Assembly: GCF_020164595.1 (NCBI RefSeq)
Contig: NZ_JAIQZE010000009.1
Coordinates: forward strand, 1 to 64,000
Source of the DNA: Psychroflexus longus
GTDB lineage: Bacteria; Bacteroidota; Bacteroidia; Flavobacteriales; Flavobacteriaceae
Length of the DNA stretch: 64,000 bases
Direction: 5' to 3'
In this document: positions 44,126 through 53,853 of the stretch, piece by piece
Layout: every line of letters starts with the position of its first letter
Position numbering within the stretch: position 1 is the stretch's first letter
The notes under the pieces: generated by a model
The model's input: the letters and a program-made list of their open reading frames with translations, nothing else
The model's database searches: none
What the model was told of the DNA's origin: nothing
Program-made: the position numbers and the translations under genes

Positions 44126-44641
44126 ATGGCAAAAGTTTACTTACTAGTAGTGGTAGTTTTTATTTCGTTCAATTCATCTAGCCAAACCAAAGATTTGCCA
44201 AAGTTCGATTTTGATAATTACAACTTCCCCAAAGCTGTTGTGGTTGATGTTGCAGATAAAGATAAAGTTCAGCTTGAAGATGATTTAAGAAGCTGGATAA
44301 ACAGTTATTTTAATGAATCTACACTTCTAAATTCAAAGCTTTCTGAAGATTCATTTCTAATTTCAGGGAAATCGATAAGATTTTTGAAAATAAAAAATCT
44401 ACCTACGGACCTGAAATATGATATCAAAATTTCTCTTAGAGATCAAAAATACAGATTTGAAGTAAGAGCATTATATTATAAATATTACACTGAATATAGG
44501 GTGATAAGTAATGTAGATCTAATCAAAGATGATGTTATCAAAAGAGATTTACTAGAAAGTCGATCTATAATTACTGCATTTATAAACAATTTGAATTCAA
44601 ACCTCTACCGTTACATCACCAAAGAAAACAATGAGTGGTAA
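44126..44641 (+). CDS. Exported DUF4468-like protein
   Basis: The 171-residue protein begins with a signal peptide (MAKVYLLVVVVFISFNSSSQ). The rest resembles the DUF4468/TBP-like fold that is common in secreted Bacteroidota proteins: KDKVQLEDDLRSWINSYFNE, then SEDSFLISGKSIRFLKI and IKISLRDQKYRFEVRALYY. No function is known. It lies just upstream of the AT-rich gap before the giant surface protein. Confidence 0.65.
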   Translation: MAKVYLLVVVVFISFNSSSQTKDLPKFDFDNYNFPKAVVVDVADKDKVQLEDDLRSWINSYFNESTLLNSKLSEDSFLISGKSIRFLKIKNLPTDLKYDIKISLRDQKYRFEVRALYYKYYTEYRVISNVDLIKDDVIKRDLLESRSIITAFINNLNSNLYRYITKENNEW

Positions 44642-44939
44642 TTAACTTTTCATTGTAATATCCCTACAAGTTCCTTAATATTTTTATTTTTATATATTAT
44701 TATTGCGTTATTTATTTTTAATTTGCTTTTTTAACATTTAATTCAATCAATTGAAAATCAATTGATTAAATTAAATTGAAAGCCATTTTTATAATTAGCA
44801 CTTTTTAATTTCATTAATATTGCTTTAATATCTTAATTATTGTTTCTATTATTGTAGTTTAAGTTCTACACGTTATTTGCGGGTTTTAAGTGAACCTTAA
44901 GAAATCATCCCCGTAAATAATTTGTGAAAACTACAGCTA
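44642..44939 (+). other. AT-rich 298-base gap before the giant surface-protein gene
   Basis: The region is very AT-rich and has no open frame worth calling. It holds an inverted repeat AATCAATTG, five bases, CAATTGATT at 44745-44767. No exact TAnnTTTG was found. It probably contains the promoter and leader of the surface-protein operon, but I cannot place a start site. Confidence 0.4.
44745..44767. repeat. Inverted repeat AATCAATTG-N5-CAATTGATT
   Basis: Two nine-base arms are perfect inverse complements around AAAAT. It lies 173 bases upstream of the giant gene. There is no T run typical of a terminator, so an operator or transcript hairpin is possible. Confidence 0.45.
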
Positions 44940-47900
44940 ATGAAAACAAAACTACTCTCTACATTTTTAATTGGATGTTCACTTTTAGTTGGGATAGCTG
45001 TATACAACTTTTCCGATAGCAATTCCATTTCTGATACCGAAATGGCCTCAGCAAATACAGAGTTGCGAAAAGGTAAATCAGAAAAAAGAGAAGATGTTCC
45101 CAAATCTTTTTTTGAAATTTTTACCGACCAGCCAAAGTCTGCATTTGCACCACCAGAATTAGATATTACAAATACTTTAGGAGGATTTTCAGGCTATGGA
45201 GTTGATTTCCAAAATGGTACAAAAACATTTTTAAGATGTACAAACGTTGGTTCAGGTAATTTTAAATTTGAAGACCCCAATGAAGGTTCTTATCCTGCTG
45301 GCACAACTTTCCTACTTGAATGGGGAGATGGAACTAGCAGTTCACAAGTTGAAGATCATTCCTATACAAATGGATTATACTCAATAAAATATACCGTAAC
45401 TCTTCCAGGTAGTAACCCAGAAACATCAATATTTAGAGTTTTTGTTGGGGACACTCCACCATCTGTAAGTGTTAAATTGTCAGGAAATAATCATTGCTTA
45501 CCAAATAAATATGATTACAGTATTGAAATCACAGATAATCAACCTGGAAATAGGTATACAATTAATATAAATGATGGTTCTGCTCCTATAGTTATAGATT
45601 CAGATACTTTAGCTATTGGTGCCGATATTACTTTACCCTATACACATACTTTTTCAAGCACATCATGTGGAGTTAGCTCTACGGTAAACAATAGTCCAAC
45701 CCCCAATTCTTTTTCAATAACTGTAAGAGCCACTAATCCATGTGATACTTCTGGAAATTTCAACTCTGTAGGACCTATAAGAGTTTCTGAACCCACTAAA
45801 GCTGATTTTATTGTCCCCGCTCCTATAGCCTGTGTGAACTCTCTAGTTAATTTTACTGATGATTCGTTTGGTGGTGAAAACACCTCAGAAAGTGAATGTA
45901 ATTCTAAATATGGTAAATACTGGGAAATAAGTCCTGTAGGAGGAACAACGATAGCTAATGGAAATATTGGTGATGATAATGGAAATCCTATTGACTGGAC
46001 AGATTGGAATCAAGGTTCTGATGTACTCGGAGTTATTTTTGATACACCAGGAGTTTATGAAGTCACCTTAGTTACTCGTAACGTTTGTGGTGAGAGTAGA
46101 ATCACCAAAGATATATGCATTATACCAGAAGTGATATCAGAATTTACAGTAAGTGAGGATGAAGCTTGTTTTGAAGACAACCAAATTGTATCTACCACAA
46201 ACACCTCTCAGGCCGATGGATGCGGTATTACACCAAAATACGAATGGAAAGTAGAACGGGAAAATTCTGACTGTCCCCCATCTGGTTCTCCTATAACTCC
46301 AACATGGGAATTTGCAAATGGAACTGGTCCTGAAGATTTTGAACCAGAATTTCAATTTAATGCACCAGGGATTTACACCATCCGGTTAGAGGTTTTTGTA
46401 GAAAGTATTTTACCTGGAGAGAACTGTAGAGATGATGTTTTTGAGAGAGTCATCACCATAAAAGACAAGCCTAAAGCTGAACTAGCTGATCTCGTGGTTT
46501 GTCAGGACGAACCTTTTACTATAGACCCAATAGTTTATGATTGTTATACCTCTGTAGGAACTACTTATTCTTGGGATTTTGGGGCTTCTCCTCCAGCATC
46601 CATCGCAAACTCAACTGATCCTAACCCCTCTATTTCTTATAATACTCCAGGTAATTATACTTATGATTTAACAGTGACCAACGAATGCGGGTCCAATACT
46701 TATACAGGAAACATAGAAGTATTACCTCCTGTAGATGTTCAGGCAGATGGCCCAGCAGAAGTTTGTGTTGATGAGGAAATTGTATTGGATGGAACCATAT
46801 CAGGCGGAACAGGGCTTGGTGATTGGACAGCAAGTGTTACAGGTGGAACTTTTGCCACAGATGCTAGTGGACTTAATCCTACATATACTCCACCAGCTGG
46901 CTATGTTGGAACTATTACTTTCACGCTTACCTCAGACAATTCTGGAACGCTATGCTCTGAAGCTAGTGACACTCATACAGTGACTGTAAACAGTGGACCA
47001 GAAGTAGACGCTGGAAATTATGACCCTATATGCGTAGATAGTACTATCAGTCTCAATGGTAGTTTTGGAGGTGCTGCATCCAGCATCACCTGGACTTCTT
47101 CGGATGGAGGCACATTTGATGATCCAACAGATCCATCTACAGATTTCACCCCTCCTGCTGGATTTACTGGTATTATTACCTTAACTATCACTTCAGACGA
47201 TCCTGCTGGTTCTTGTCCAGCTACAACAGACACAGTGGAAATAGAAGTACTTCCTCTTGGTGAAGTAGAACCAATCCCAGATTTAGAAGTATGTAATACC
47301 GAAGAGATTTCTGAAATTGGTTTTAGTTCGCCAAATACAGCAAACACCACTGATTTTGAATGGGAAATAGACACTAATATTGGGTTGACACCACTTTCAG
47401 GAACAGGAAGCCTTCCAAGTTTTACAGCAGAGAATTTAACTGAAGACCCAATAATCGCTACAGTTACTGTCACTCCATTCGTCAAATCTGGCAGCACCAG
47501 TTGTGAAGGAGTCTCAGAGACATTCACCATCACAGTTAATCCTGCTCCTATTATTCTTGACACGTCGATAGATTTGTGTAATGGAGATGTATTTGATTAC
47601 ACGCCAACCTCTGGTGGTGGAAACTTTGTACCAACTGGAACGACCTACACTTGGGAAGTTTCATCTATAACTCCTGCCGGATCAATAACAGGAAGTTCTG
47701 ACGAAATAAATGAACAAACCAGTATTTCTCAGCCAATTGAAAACTCTACAACTAATGCAGCTTCCATTGAATATACAGTAACTCCTATTTTAGGAGGATG
47801 TGAAGGGAATCCATTTAAAGTAACTGTCAATTTTGATGATATGCCTGTCGTTCAAGACATCAATCTTGAGGTTTGTAGTGATGAAAGTTTATCAATTGTT

Positions 47901-50900
47901 CCTGATGAAAGTTTTTCTGGAAATCAAATTCCGCCAGGAACTACTTATAAATGGGACCTCCCAGTTGTGAATCCTGCAGGTTCAATTACAGGATCCACTG
48001 CAGAATCTCTACCCACCACTTCTATTGATCAGCAATTAACAAACATAACCAGTGAAACTGCGACCGTTACCTATACAGTAACTCCGGATTTAAATGGTTG
48101 TGAAGGTGAACCTTTCTTAGTAAATGTCGAAGTGAAACCAGAACCTTTCATTGAAAATATAAACCTTAATATCTGTAGCGACGAAGATTTCATTGTCGAT
48201 CCTGAAGATATTTTACCGAACCGAGTGCCTGCGGGAACTCAATACACATGGGGAACCCCTACGGTATCCATACCAGGAACAATTACTGGCATAACAGAAG
48301 GAACAACACCACAATCTGAAATTTCTCAAACGCTCGTAAGCAACAGCAGTGAAGAAGTAGTCGTTACTTATGAGGTTACGCCAGAAAATGACGGATGTTT
48401 TGGAGAGCCGTTTTTTATTGAAGTTATCGTAGAGCCTAAACCTTTTATTGAACCAATTACCGAGAGCATTTGTACAGGTGGAACCTTCTCTATTATCCCT
48501 TCAGACACAGGAAACAATATAGTACCTGTAAATACTACCTATACCTGGACAGAACCTGTAAGCGTTCCTGCAGGTGCAATTACCGGTGGTGCTGCAGAGA
48601 CTTCGGCTCAAACTGAAATCAGTCAAAATGTTACAAATACATCAGAAAATATTGCAACCCTAACTTATACAGTGACTCCCCGATCTGGAAGTTGTGTTGG
48701 AGATCCTTTTACTGTGGAAGTTATTGTTGAAAGCTCTGGTCTTATTCAAGAAGAACCACAATCTTTTCAAACGATTTGTGAAGGTGGACAGATATCCCCT
48801 TTAGGCGTAAGTTTAGAAAGTGGAGAATCCACCTCAACTACTTACCAGTGGTTTAGAAATACAACACCAACAAATGCCGGAGGAACAGAAATTCCTGGAG
48901 CTACAGATGCGACCTACCTCCCACCCGCTTTTGATATTCCAGGTACTTATTTCTTTTATGTAGTCGTAAGTCCAGAAGGAGATCAATGTGGAGATGTGAT
49001 TAGTCAGGTTTCTGAAGTTGAGGTACTAGAAGATCCTGTAATCGATGTTCAACCATTGGATAACCAAGAATTGTGTCTCAATGCACCTGCAAGCGAATTA
49101 AACGTTGAAGTTTCTGGTGGGGTTGGACCATTCAATTATCAATGGTATGTAAATACTACAGCAGACACGACAACTGGTACTGAGATTACTGATGAAACTA
49201 ATTCTAGCTTCACCCCTCCAACAGATCAGGAAGGAATATTATTTTATTATGTTGTTATTTCTCAAGAGGCAGCAGGATGTGAAACTATAAGTATTCCAGC
49301 AAGAATAAGAGTTGAACCACAACCGGTAATCAATCAGCAACCACAGTCGGAAGAACTATGTCTGAATGCAATACCGAATTTATTATCGGTTAATTTAAAC
49401 TTTAGCCTTGGAACACCGACTTATCAATGGTTTGAAAATGATGAAAGTAGTAACATTGGGGGTACAGCTATTGCTGGCGCCAACCAACCTACATTTCTAC
49501 CTCCAACTGATGTAGCTGGTGAGCAATTCTATTATGCAGTGGTAAGTTTTGATAATTCAAGTTGTGGACCAGTGGTTTCTGACCCTGCAACTTTGATAGT
49601 AGTTCCTTTTGCTGAAATAAATCCTATTGAAGATATTGAGGTGTGTAGAGGAGATGAGATTGGTGGAATTAACTTTTCAACAACTGCTCCAACAATGATT
49701 ACGTCTTATGAATGGACAAATTCAAATCCAGAAATAGGTCTTGCAGCTAATGGAACTGGAAATATACCGGTCTTCACTGCAACGAATACAACTGGTGTAA
49801 CACAAACAGCTGTCATTACTGTAACATCAGAAAGTAGTTTTAGTGGCGATCCTTGTGGACAAAGCACCACCCAGTTCACAATTAGTGTCCCTTCTGAGGT
49901 GATTGACAATGCGGTCATTTCAAATTTCAATGGAAATCAAACGAGCTGTTTTGATGCAAACGATGGTAGTATACAAATAAGTCCAAGTGGTGGTACGCCA
50001 ATATCTGCTAATCAATCTTACCGATATAATTGGACTGGTCCTAACGGGTTTAGTTCCAATCAAGAAGATATTTTCAATTTAAGACAAGGAACTTACGATC
50101 TTGAAATTACAGATGGGTTTGGTTGTGTTTATAATTTCAGCTATGAAATTGAGGCTCCAGAAGAACTTATTGTCACGGAAGATGCCGTACTAAACATCCA
50201 ATGCCATGGGGAATTTACCGGTAAAATTCTTATTTCTTTAACTGGGGGCACTGGGAACTACTCCTATTCTTGGCTAAAAGACGGAATGCTGGTTGCTACA
50301 ACACAAGATTTAGAAAATATCGGCGCAGGTTACTATACAGTCATTGCTACAGACCAAAATAACTGCACCGTTGTTAAAGATTTTGAAGTCACAGAACCTG
50401 CTCCAATAGAAATCGAAGTTCATGAAAAATCAGCCATAGTTTGCACGGATGAAATTAGCATTCCAAAAAACGAAACTTCTAAAACTGTAGGAGATGAATT
50501 TAATGGATTCATCAATATTTCTGTAGAAGGAGGAACACCTTTGCAAACAGGACCAAACGAATTTACTTATCAATATGAATGGAAGAACGCTGTAAATCAA
50601 GTCATTTCAACAGAAAAAAATCTTACTGGTGTTGGTCCTGGTTCTTATAGTGTGGATGTATATGATAATCTTACCTGCATTGCTTCAAAAGATGTAGAGT
50701 TGATCATGCCAGATCCTATCAAAATTGAGGTTAGCTCCCGAGATGAGACCTGCGCCTTCAGCGAAGATGGTCAAATTTCACTAGATATTGAAGGAGGAAC
50801 TGCTCCTTACAATGTAGAGTGGAACAATGGAGCATCCGGCAAAGAATTGAGTCAGTTGCAACCTGGGTCTTATACTGCAAATATTACTGATAAATATAAT

Positions 50901-51980
50901 TGTGAAATATCCATTGATGTTGAAATAGAAGGTGTTGATGCTTTAGTAGGAGACTATACTTCTGATAACATAAGCTGTTTCAATGCATCAGATGGTTTTA
51001 TAAGCGTAGATGTTGAGGGCGGAAGAAAATTTGCAAATGGCTCTTATAATTATCAATGGTCAGGTCCAGATGGATTTACTAGTTCTGAACCCGTCCTAAA
51101 TAATCTCGATAAAGGAGTTTATTCCTTGAATGTCACAGATGCGAGCGGTTGTTCAATCAATTTAGTTCAGGAAATTACTGAACCGGAAGTGTTGGATGTA
51201 AATTATAATACCACCCTAGCTAACTGTTTTGGAATTGATGATGGAACCATAACCTTATTTGTTGAAGGCGGTACGCCTCCTTACTCTTCCAATTTTGGAT
51301 CTGTTGGTTCTGATGATTCAACTTTTCTTTTTGATGGTCTTTCTCCTGGCAGCTATGATATTGAAGTTATGGACGACAATGGGTGCATGCAGGTTTTAAA
51401 AATTGAAATAGAACAAGACTTTATAAATAATATTGCTCCACCAACAGGTGATGCTTACCAAGAATTTTGCATTGAAGACCAGCCCACCGTCAGTGATCTC
51501 AGTGTTTCTGGTATGGATATTAAGTGGTATTTATCGCCAAGCGATACTGCAGCTCTACCAGAAGATTATCTAATAACGGCGAGTACAACCTTATACGCTA
51601 GAAATTTTGATGCTAGCCTGAGTTGTCTGAGCAGTGATTTCTTAAGGGTTGATGTCAATATCATTGAAGGCATTATAGATGTAAATAATTTCATCACCGT
51701 AAATGGGAATAGTTTTAATGAAAAACTAAATGTTGTCAACATCGATTTATTTCCAAATAATGAAATGAAAATTTATAATCGCTATGGTAAGTTAGTTTGG
51801 GAAACAACAGGATATAATAATACAGATAATTCGTTTAAAGGAGCCTCAAATGTAGAAGGGACAATCAGTCAAGGAAATTTTTTACCGACAGGAACTTATT
51901 TCTACATATTGAATTATGAATCGCCGTGTAGAAATGACACCAAGAAAGGTTTTGTACAAATTGATAATAATAACAGATGA
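44940..51980 (+). CDS. Giant T9SS type B surface protein with PKD-like, Ig-like and SprB repeats
   Basis: The 2346-residue protein begins with a signal peptide (MKTKLLSTFLIGCSLLVGIA) and ends with a gliding-motility/CHU_C type sorting domain (about residues 2241-2346, with EMKIYNRYGKLVWETTGY and LPTGTYFYILNY). This is the type B signal for the type IX secretion system. Between them are PKD-like domains (about 90-600, for example EWGDGTSSSQVEDHSY), other beta-sandwich modules to about 865, four closely related modules of about 100 residues (867-1265), three Ig-like modules (1268-1555) and six SprB-type repeats (about 1660-2160; motif SCFDANDGSI...GGTP). It is likely cell-surface displayed and adhesive or motility-related, as for SprB. 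The next gene, of PorP/SprF type, overlaps its stop. Confidence 0.9.
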   Translation: MKTKLLSTFLIGCSLLVGIAVYNFSDSNSISDTEMASANTELRKGKSEKREDVPKSFFEIFTDQPKSAFAPPELDITNTLGGFSGYGVDFQNGTKTFLRCTNVGSGNFKFEDPNEGSYPAGTTFLLEWGDGTSSSQVEDHSYTNGLYSIKYTVTLPGSNPETSIFRVFVGDTPPSVSVKLSGNNHCLPNKYDYSIEITDNQPGNRYTININDGSAPIVIDSDTLAIGADITLPYTHTFSSTSCGVSSTVNNSPTPNSFSITVRATNPCDTSGNFNSVGPIRVSEPTKADFIVPAPIACVNSLVNFTDDSFGGENTSESECNSKYGKYWEISPVGGTTIANGNIGDDNGNPIDWTDWNQGSDVLGVIFDTPGVYEVTLVTRNVCGESRITKDICIIPEVISEFTVSEDEACFEDNQIVSTTNTSQADGCGITPKYEWKVERENSDCPPSGSPITPTWEFANGTGPEDFEPEFQFNAPGIYTIRLEVFVESILPGENCRDDVFERVITIKDKPKAELADLVVCQDEPFTIDPIVYDCYTSVGTTYSWDFGASPPASIANSTDPNPSISYNTPGNYTYDLTVTNECGSNTYTGNIEVLPPVDVQADGPAEVCVDEEIVLDGTISGGTGLGDWTASVTGGTFATDASGLNPTYTPPAGYVGTITFTLTSDNSGTLCSEASDTHTVTVNSGPEVDAGNYDPICVDSTISLNGSFGGAASSITWTSSDGGTFDDPTDPSTDFTPPAGFTGIITLTITSDDPAGSCPATTDTVEIEVLPLGEVEPIPDLEVCNTEEISEIGFSSPNTANTTDFEWEIDTNIGLTPLSGTGSLPSFTAENLTEDPIIATVTVTPFVKSGSTSCEGVSETFTITVNPAPIILDTSIDLCNGDVFDYTPTSGGGNFVPTGTTYTWEVSSITPAGSITGSSDEINEQTSISQPIENSTTNAASIEYTVTPILGGCEGNPFKVTVNFDDMPVVQDINLEVCSDESLSIVPDESFSGNQIPPGTTYKWDLPVVNPAGSITGSTAESLPTTSIDQQLTNITSETATVTYTVTPDLNGCEGEPFLVNVEVKPEPFIENINLNICSDEDFIVDPEDILPNRVPAGTQYTWGTPTVSIPGTITGITEGTTPQSEISQTLVSNSSEEVVVTYEVTPENDGCFGEPFFIEVIVEPKPFIEPITESICTGGTFSIIPSDTGNNIVPVNTTYTWTEPVSVPAGAITGGAAETSAQTEISQNVTNTSENIATLTYTVTPRSGSCVGDPFTVEVIVESSGLIQEEPQSFQTICEGGQISPLGVSLESGESTSTTYQWFRNTTPTNAGGTEIPGATDATYLPPAFDIPGTYFFYVVVSPEGDQCGDVISQVSEVEVLEDPVIDVQPLDNQELCLNAPASELNVEVSGGVGPFNYQWYVNTTADTTTGTEITDETNSSFTPPTDQEGILFYYVVISQEAAGCETISIPARIRVEPQPVINQQPQSEELCLNAIPNLLSVNLNFSLGTPTYQWFENDESSNIGGTAIAGANQPTFLPPTDVAGEQFYYAVVSFDNSSCGPVVSDPATLIVVPFAEINPIEDIEVCRGDEIGGINFSTTAPTMITSYEWTNSNPEIGLAANGTGNIPVFTATNTTGVTQTAVITVTSESSFSGDPCGQSTTQFTISVPSEVIDNAVISNFNGNQTSCFDANDGSIQISPSGGTPISANQSYRYNWTGPNGFSSNQEDIFNLRQGTYDLEITDGFGCVYNFSYEIEAPEELIVTEDAVLNIQCHGEFTGKILISLTGGTGNYSYSWLKDGMLVATTQDLENIGAGYYTVIATDQNNCTVVKDFEVTEPAPIEIEVHEKSAIVCTDEISIPKNETSKTVGDEFNGFINISVEGGTPLQTGPNEFTYQYEWKNAVNQVISTEKNLTGVGPGSYSVDVYDNLTCIASKDVELIMPDPIKIEVSSRDETCAFSEDGQISLDIEGGTAPYNVEWNNGASGKELSQLQPGSYTANITDKYNCEISIDVEIEGVDALVGDYTSDNISCFNASDGFISVDVEGGRKFANGSYNYQWSGPDGFTSSEPVLNNLDKGVYSLNVTDASGCSINLVQEITEPEVLDVNYNTTLANCFGIDDGTITLFVEGGTPPYSSNFGSVGSDDSTFLFDGLSPGSYDIEVMDDNGCMQVLKIEIEQDFINNIAPPTGDAYQEFCIEDQPTVSDLSVSGMDIKWYLSPSDTAALPEDYLITASTTLYARNFDASLSCLSSDFLRVDVNIIEGIIDVNNFITVNGNSFNEKLNVVNIDLFPNNEMKIYNRYGKLVWETTGYNNTDNSFKGASNVEGTISQGNFLPTGTYFYILNYESPCRNDTKKGFVQIDNNNR
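47541..48735 (+). repeat. Four tandem coding repeats of about 300 bases
   Basis: Units start near 47541, 47841, 48141 and 48438, each encoding about 100 residues with a Cys near the start, GTTYTW, a middle PAGSITG and TYTVTP..GC.G.PF. They share obvious sequence at protein level and probably arose by duplication within the gene. Confidence 0.75.
48744..49605 (+). repeat. Three tandem Ig-like coding repeats of about 276-297 bases
   Basis: Units start near 48744, 49041 and 49329. Each encodes a module with QPQ/QPL, LCLNA or ICEGG, YQWF/YQWY, then FYYVVIS or FYAVVS. They are Ig-like adhesin modules. Confidence 0.7.
49917..51420 (+). repeat. SprB-type repeat region (about six units)
   Basis: Units with C-x-DG-I-x-GG patterns start near 49930, 50197, 50440, 50749, 50971 and 51222 (for example SCFDANDGSIQI, SCFNASDGFISVDVEGG, NCFGIDDGTITLFVEGG). 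They resemble the repeats of SprB, the mobile gliding adhesin of Flavobacterium johnsoniae. Confidence 0.7.
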
Positions 51981-52903
51981 TGAACTTTCTAAAAAACATA
52001 ACACTCCTGCTTTGTATGAGTCTTGGTTTTTTTGCCAAAGCTCAAACGGATGTGAAGTTATCAAATTTTGTATTTGCGCCCCTAATTTATAATCCTGCCT
52101 ATGCAGGAAGTTCTGATGGGTATAGTGCTACAGGATTTTATACCTCCCAGTGGGTTGGTTTTGATGGGGCTCCAGAAACACTAATTTTGACAGGCCACGA
52201 TAGAATAGGACTCACAAACCTTGGAGCTGGATTTGATATTATGAGTGACAAAATTGGAGCGAGTACAGAAAATAGAGTGGTTGGAAATATAGCTTATCAC
52301 TTAAGGCTCTCTCAAAACTGGCTTTTATCTACAGGAATAAAACTTGGAGTAAATAACTATGCTATAGATTACTCATTACTATCTATAGAAGATCCAAATG
52401 AGTTTGGTAATCCATTTGGTGATTTGTCAAGAACTAGTTTAATTTTTGGAACAGGGATTTTTTTACACAGAGAAAACTTTTTTGTAGGCGTTTCCATTCC
52501 AAATTTTTTAACAACCAGCTATATAGATGAATTTAGAAACACATTAGCGAACACGACACCAAATTATTATTTAACTACTGGTTACAGATTTGAACTAGAA
52601 CGAGAAGTCTATCTGCAACCAACTGTCCTTGCTAGAGTTGCTAACGGTGCTCCCTACAGCGCCCTGGTTTCTTTTAACCTAGACTGGAAAGATAAAATTT
52701 ACGCAAGTGCCAACTATGAGCATAACGTGACTGCTGGAGCGTTTATTGGTCTAAGGATAACTGACCAGATCATGGCAGGATACTCATATGATACATCCAT
52801 TACTACTTTTGCTCAATACAATGGTGGAATTCATTCGTTCATGATCAATTTCAGGGCAAAGGAGCGTTTCAGAAGGGACCGTTGTGGTTGTTTCACTTAC
52901 TAG
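51977..52903 (+). CDS. PorP/SprF family type IX secretion membrane protein
   Basis: The 308-residue protein has a signal peptide ending AKAQ, then PorP/SprF features: NPAYAGSSDGYSATGFYTSQWVGFDGAPET (positions 39-68), repeated amphipathic beta strands and a barrel-like C-terminus. Members such as SprF are needed for export or attachment of partner type B T9SS proteins like SprB. The start ATG overlaps the TGA of the giant gene (ATGA), so the two are translationally coupled and the partner is almost certainly the giant protein. A second ATG directly follows the first. Confidence 0.92.
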   Translation: MMNFLKNITLLLCMSLGFFAKAQTDVKLSNFVFAPLIYNPAYAGSSDGYSATGFYTSQWVGFDGAPETLILTGHDRIGLTNLGAGFDIMSDKIGASTENRVVGNIAYHLRLSQNWLLSTGIKLGVNNYAIDYSLLSIEDPNEFGNPFGDLSRTSLIFGTGIFLHRENFFVGVSIPNFLTTSYIDEFRNTLANTTPNYYLTTGYRFELEREVYLQPTVLARVANGAPYSALVSFNLDWKDKIYASANYEHNVTAGAFIGLRITDQIMAGYSYDTSITTFAQYNGGIHSFMINFRAKERFRRDRCGCFTY

Positions 52904-52985
52904 ACTCACTTAAAGCTTTATTAGTTGATTTCTTTAATCTCATTATGATCTTCTATTGAAGTTTTAATGAAATCACTTATTGAGT

Positions 52986-52993
52986 TAGCTTTG
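52986..52993 (+). promoter_or_regulatory. Likely -7 element of the PAQR gene promoter
   Basis: TAGCTTTG fits TAnnTTTG and lies 25 bases before the ATG at 53019. Upstream at the -33 distance is GTTTTA, a weak match. This separates the gene from the surface-protein operon. Confidence 0.4.
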
Positions 52994-53018
52994 CAAATTC
53001 AAAGACTCATACCCTACA

Positions 53019-53654
53019 ATGGAAGTTTTACAAACCCAAAAAGAAGAATTCTGGAATACACTTACGCATGGAGTTGGATTATTATTGGCTTGTATTGGTG
53101 TTGGTATATTATTTTTTACGATTGAATTTAGTGAAAACTATCTTACACTAGGTATAATTCTTTATGCGTTGTCTTTGGTCTTACTTTATGCAGCATCTAC
53201 GAGTTATCATTACGTTTCGGATGGCAGATTAAAACGAAGATTGAGAGTTCTGGATCACATTAGTATTTACTTCCTTATTGCTGGAACCTATAGTCCCGTT
53301 GTGCTTACGCTTTTGAAAAATAGCCATGGAGAATTACTATTTTATGCCGTATGGGGTATTGCCGTTTTAGGTACAATTCTAAAACTTTTTTTTACTGGGA
53401 AATTTGAGAAAATATCGCTCCTGCTCTACCTTCTTATGGGCTGGCTTATCATTTTTGATGGTTTTGCAGTTGTTGAAAACTTTTCATTAGTTGAGCTTTC
53501 AATGCTTTTACTTGGAGGCTTTTTTTATACCGTTGGAATTTTTTTTTATGTCAAAACATCTATCCCTTTTAATCATGTGATATGGCATGTATTTGTGATG
53601 CTCGGAAGTTTCAGTCATTTTCTTATGATATATTTTTCAGTAGCTGGAGCTTAA
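53019..53654 (+). CDS. Hemolysin III/PAQR family membrane protein
   Basis: The 211-residue protein has seven membrane segments and the PAQR motif set. STSYH follows a first helical pair, DHISIYFLIAGTYSP lies in the middle, and HVIWHVFVMLGSFSHF is near the C-terminus; the conserved His, Asp and Ser residues form a metal site. Bacterial members (YqfA, hemolysin III) affect membrane-lipid homeostasis; cytolysis should not be assumed. It appears monocistronic, and the 199 bases between it and lipA hold the lipA promoter. Confidence 0.9.
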   Translation: MEVLQTQKEEFWNTLTHGVGLLLACIGVGILFFTIEFSENYLTLGIILYALSLVLLYAASTSYHYVSDGRLKRRLRVLDHISIYFLIAGTYSPVVLTLLKNSHGELLFYAVWGIAVLGTILKLFFTGKFEKISLLLYLLMGWLIIFDGFAVVENFSLVELSMLLLGGFFYTVGIFFYVKTSIPFNHVIWHVFVMLGSFSHFLMIYFSVAGA

Positions 53655-53829
53655 AAGTTACTTATGAGTTTAGGCCAAACTGTTCTACTTCTTTCATCTA
53701 TCTATGGCAAATTCAGAAGAAAAAATCAGGGATATTAGGAAAAAATCAACCTAGGTTAAATTTGTCTTAGATTTCCCGTTTTTGGATGTCTGTGAGGTGC
53801 AATCTGAAGCTAAACTATTCTTTATTTCT

Positions 53830-53837
53830 TACATTTG
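53830..53837 (+). promoter_or_regulatory. Likely -7 element of the lipA-gap promoter
   Basis: TACATTTG fits TAnnTTTG and lies 16 bases before the lipA ATG at 53854. No good TTTG is found at the -33 distance. Confidence 0.4.
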
Positions 53838-53853
53838 TACAAAATTGCAAATT

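Noticed and set aside
47018-47563. A 181-codon antisense frame within the giant surface-protein gene
   Set aside because: The Ser/Val-rich product reflects the composition of the opposite strand; there is no start context or family.
53782-53853. Earlier start for lipA
   Set aside because: It lies upstream of the probable promoter element at 53830-53837 and adds no family sequence.
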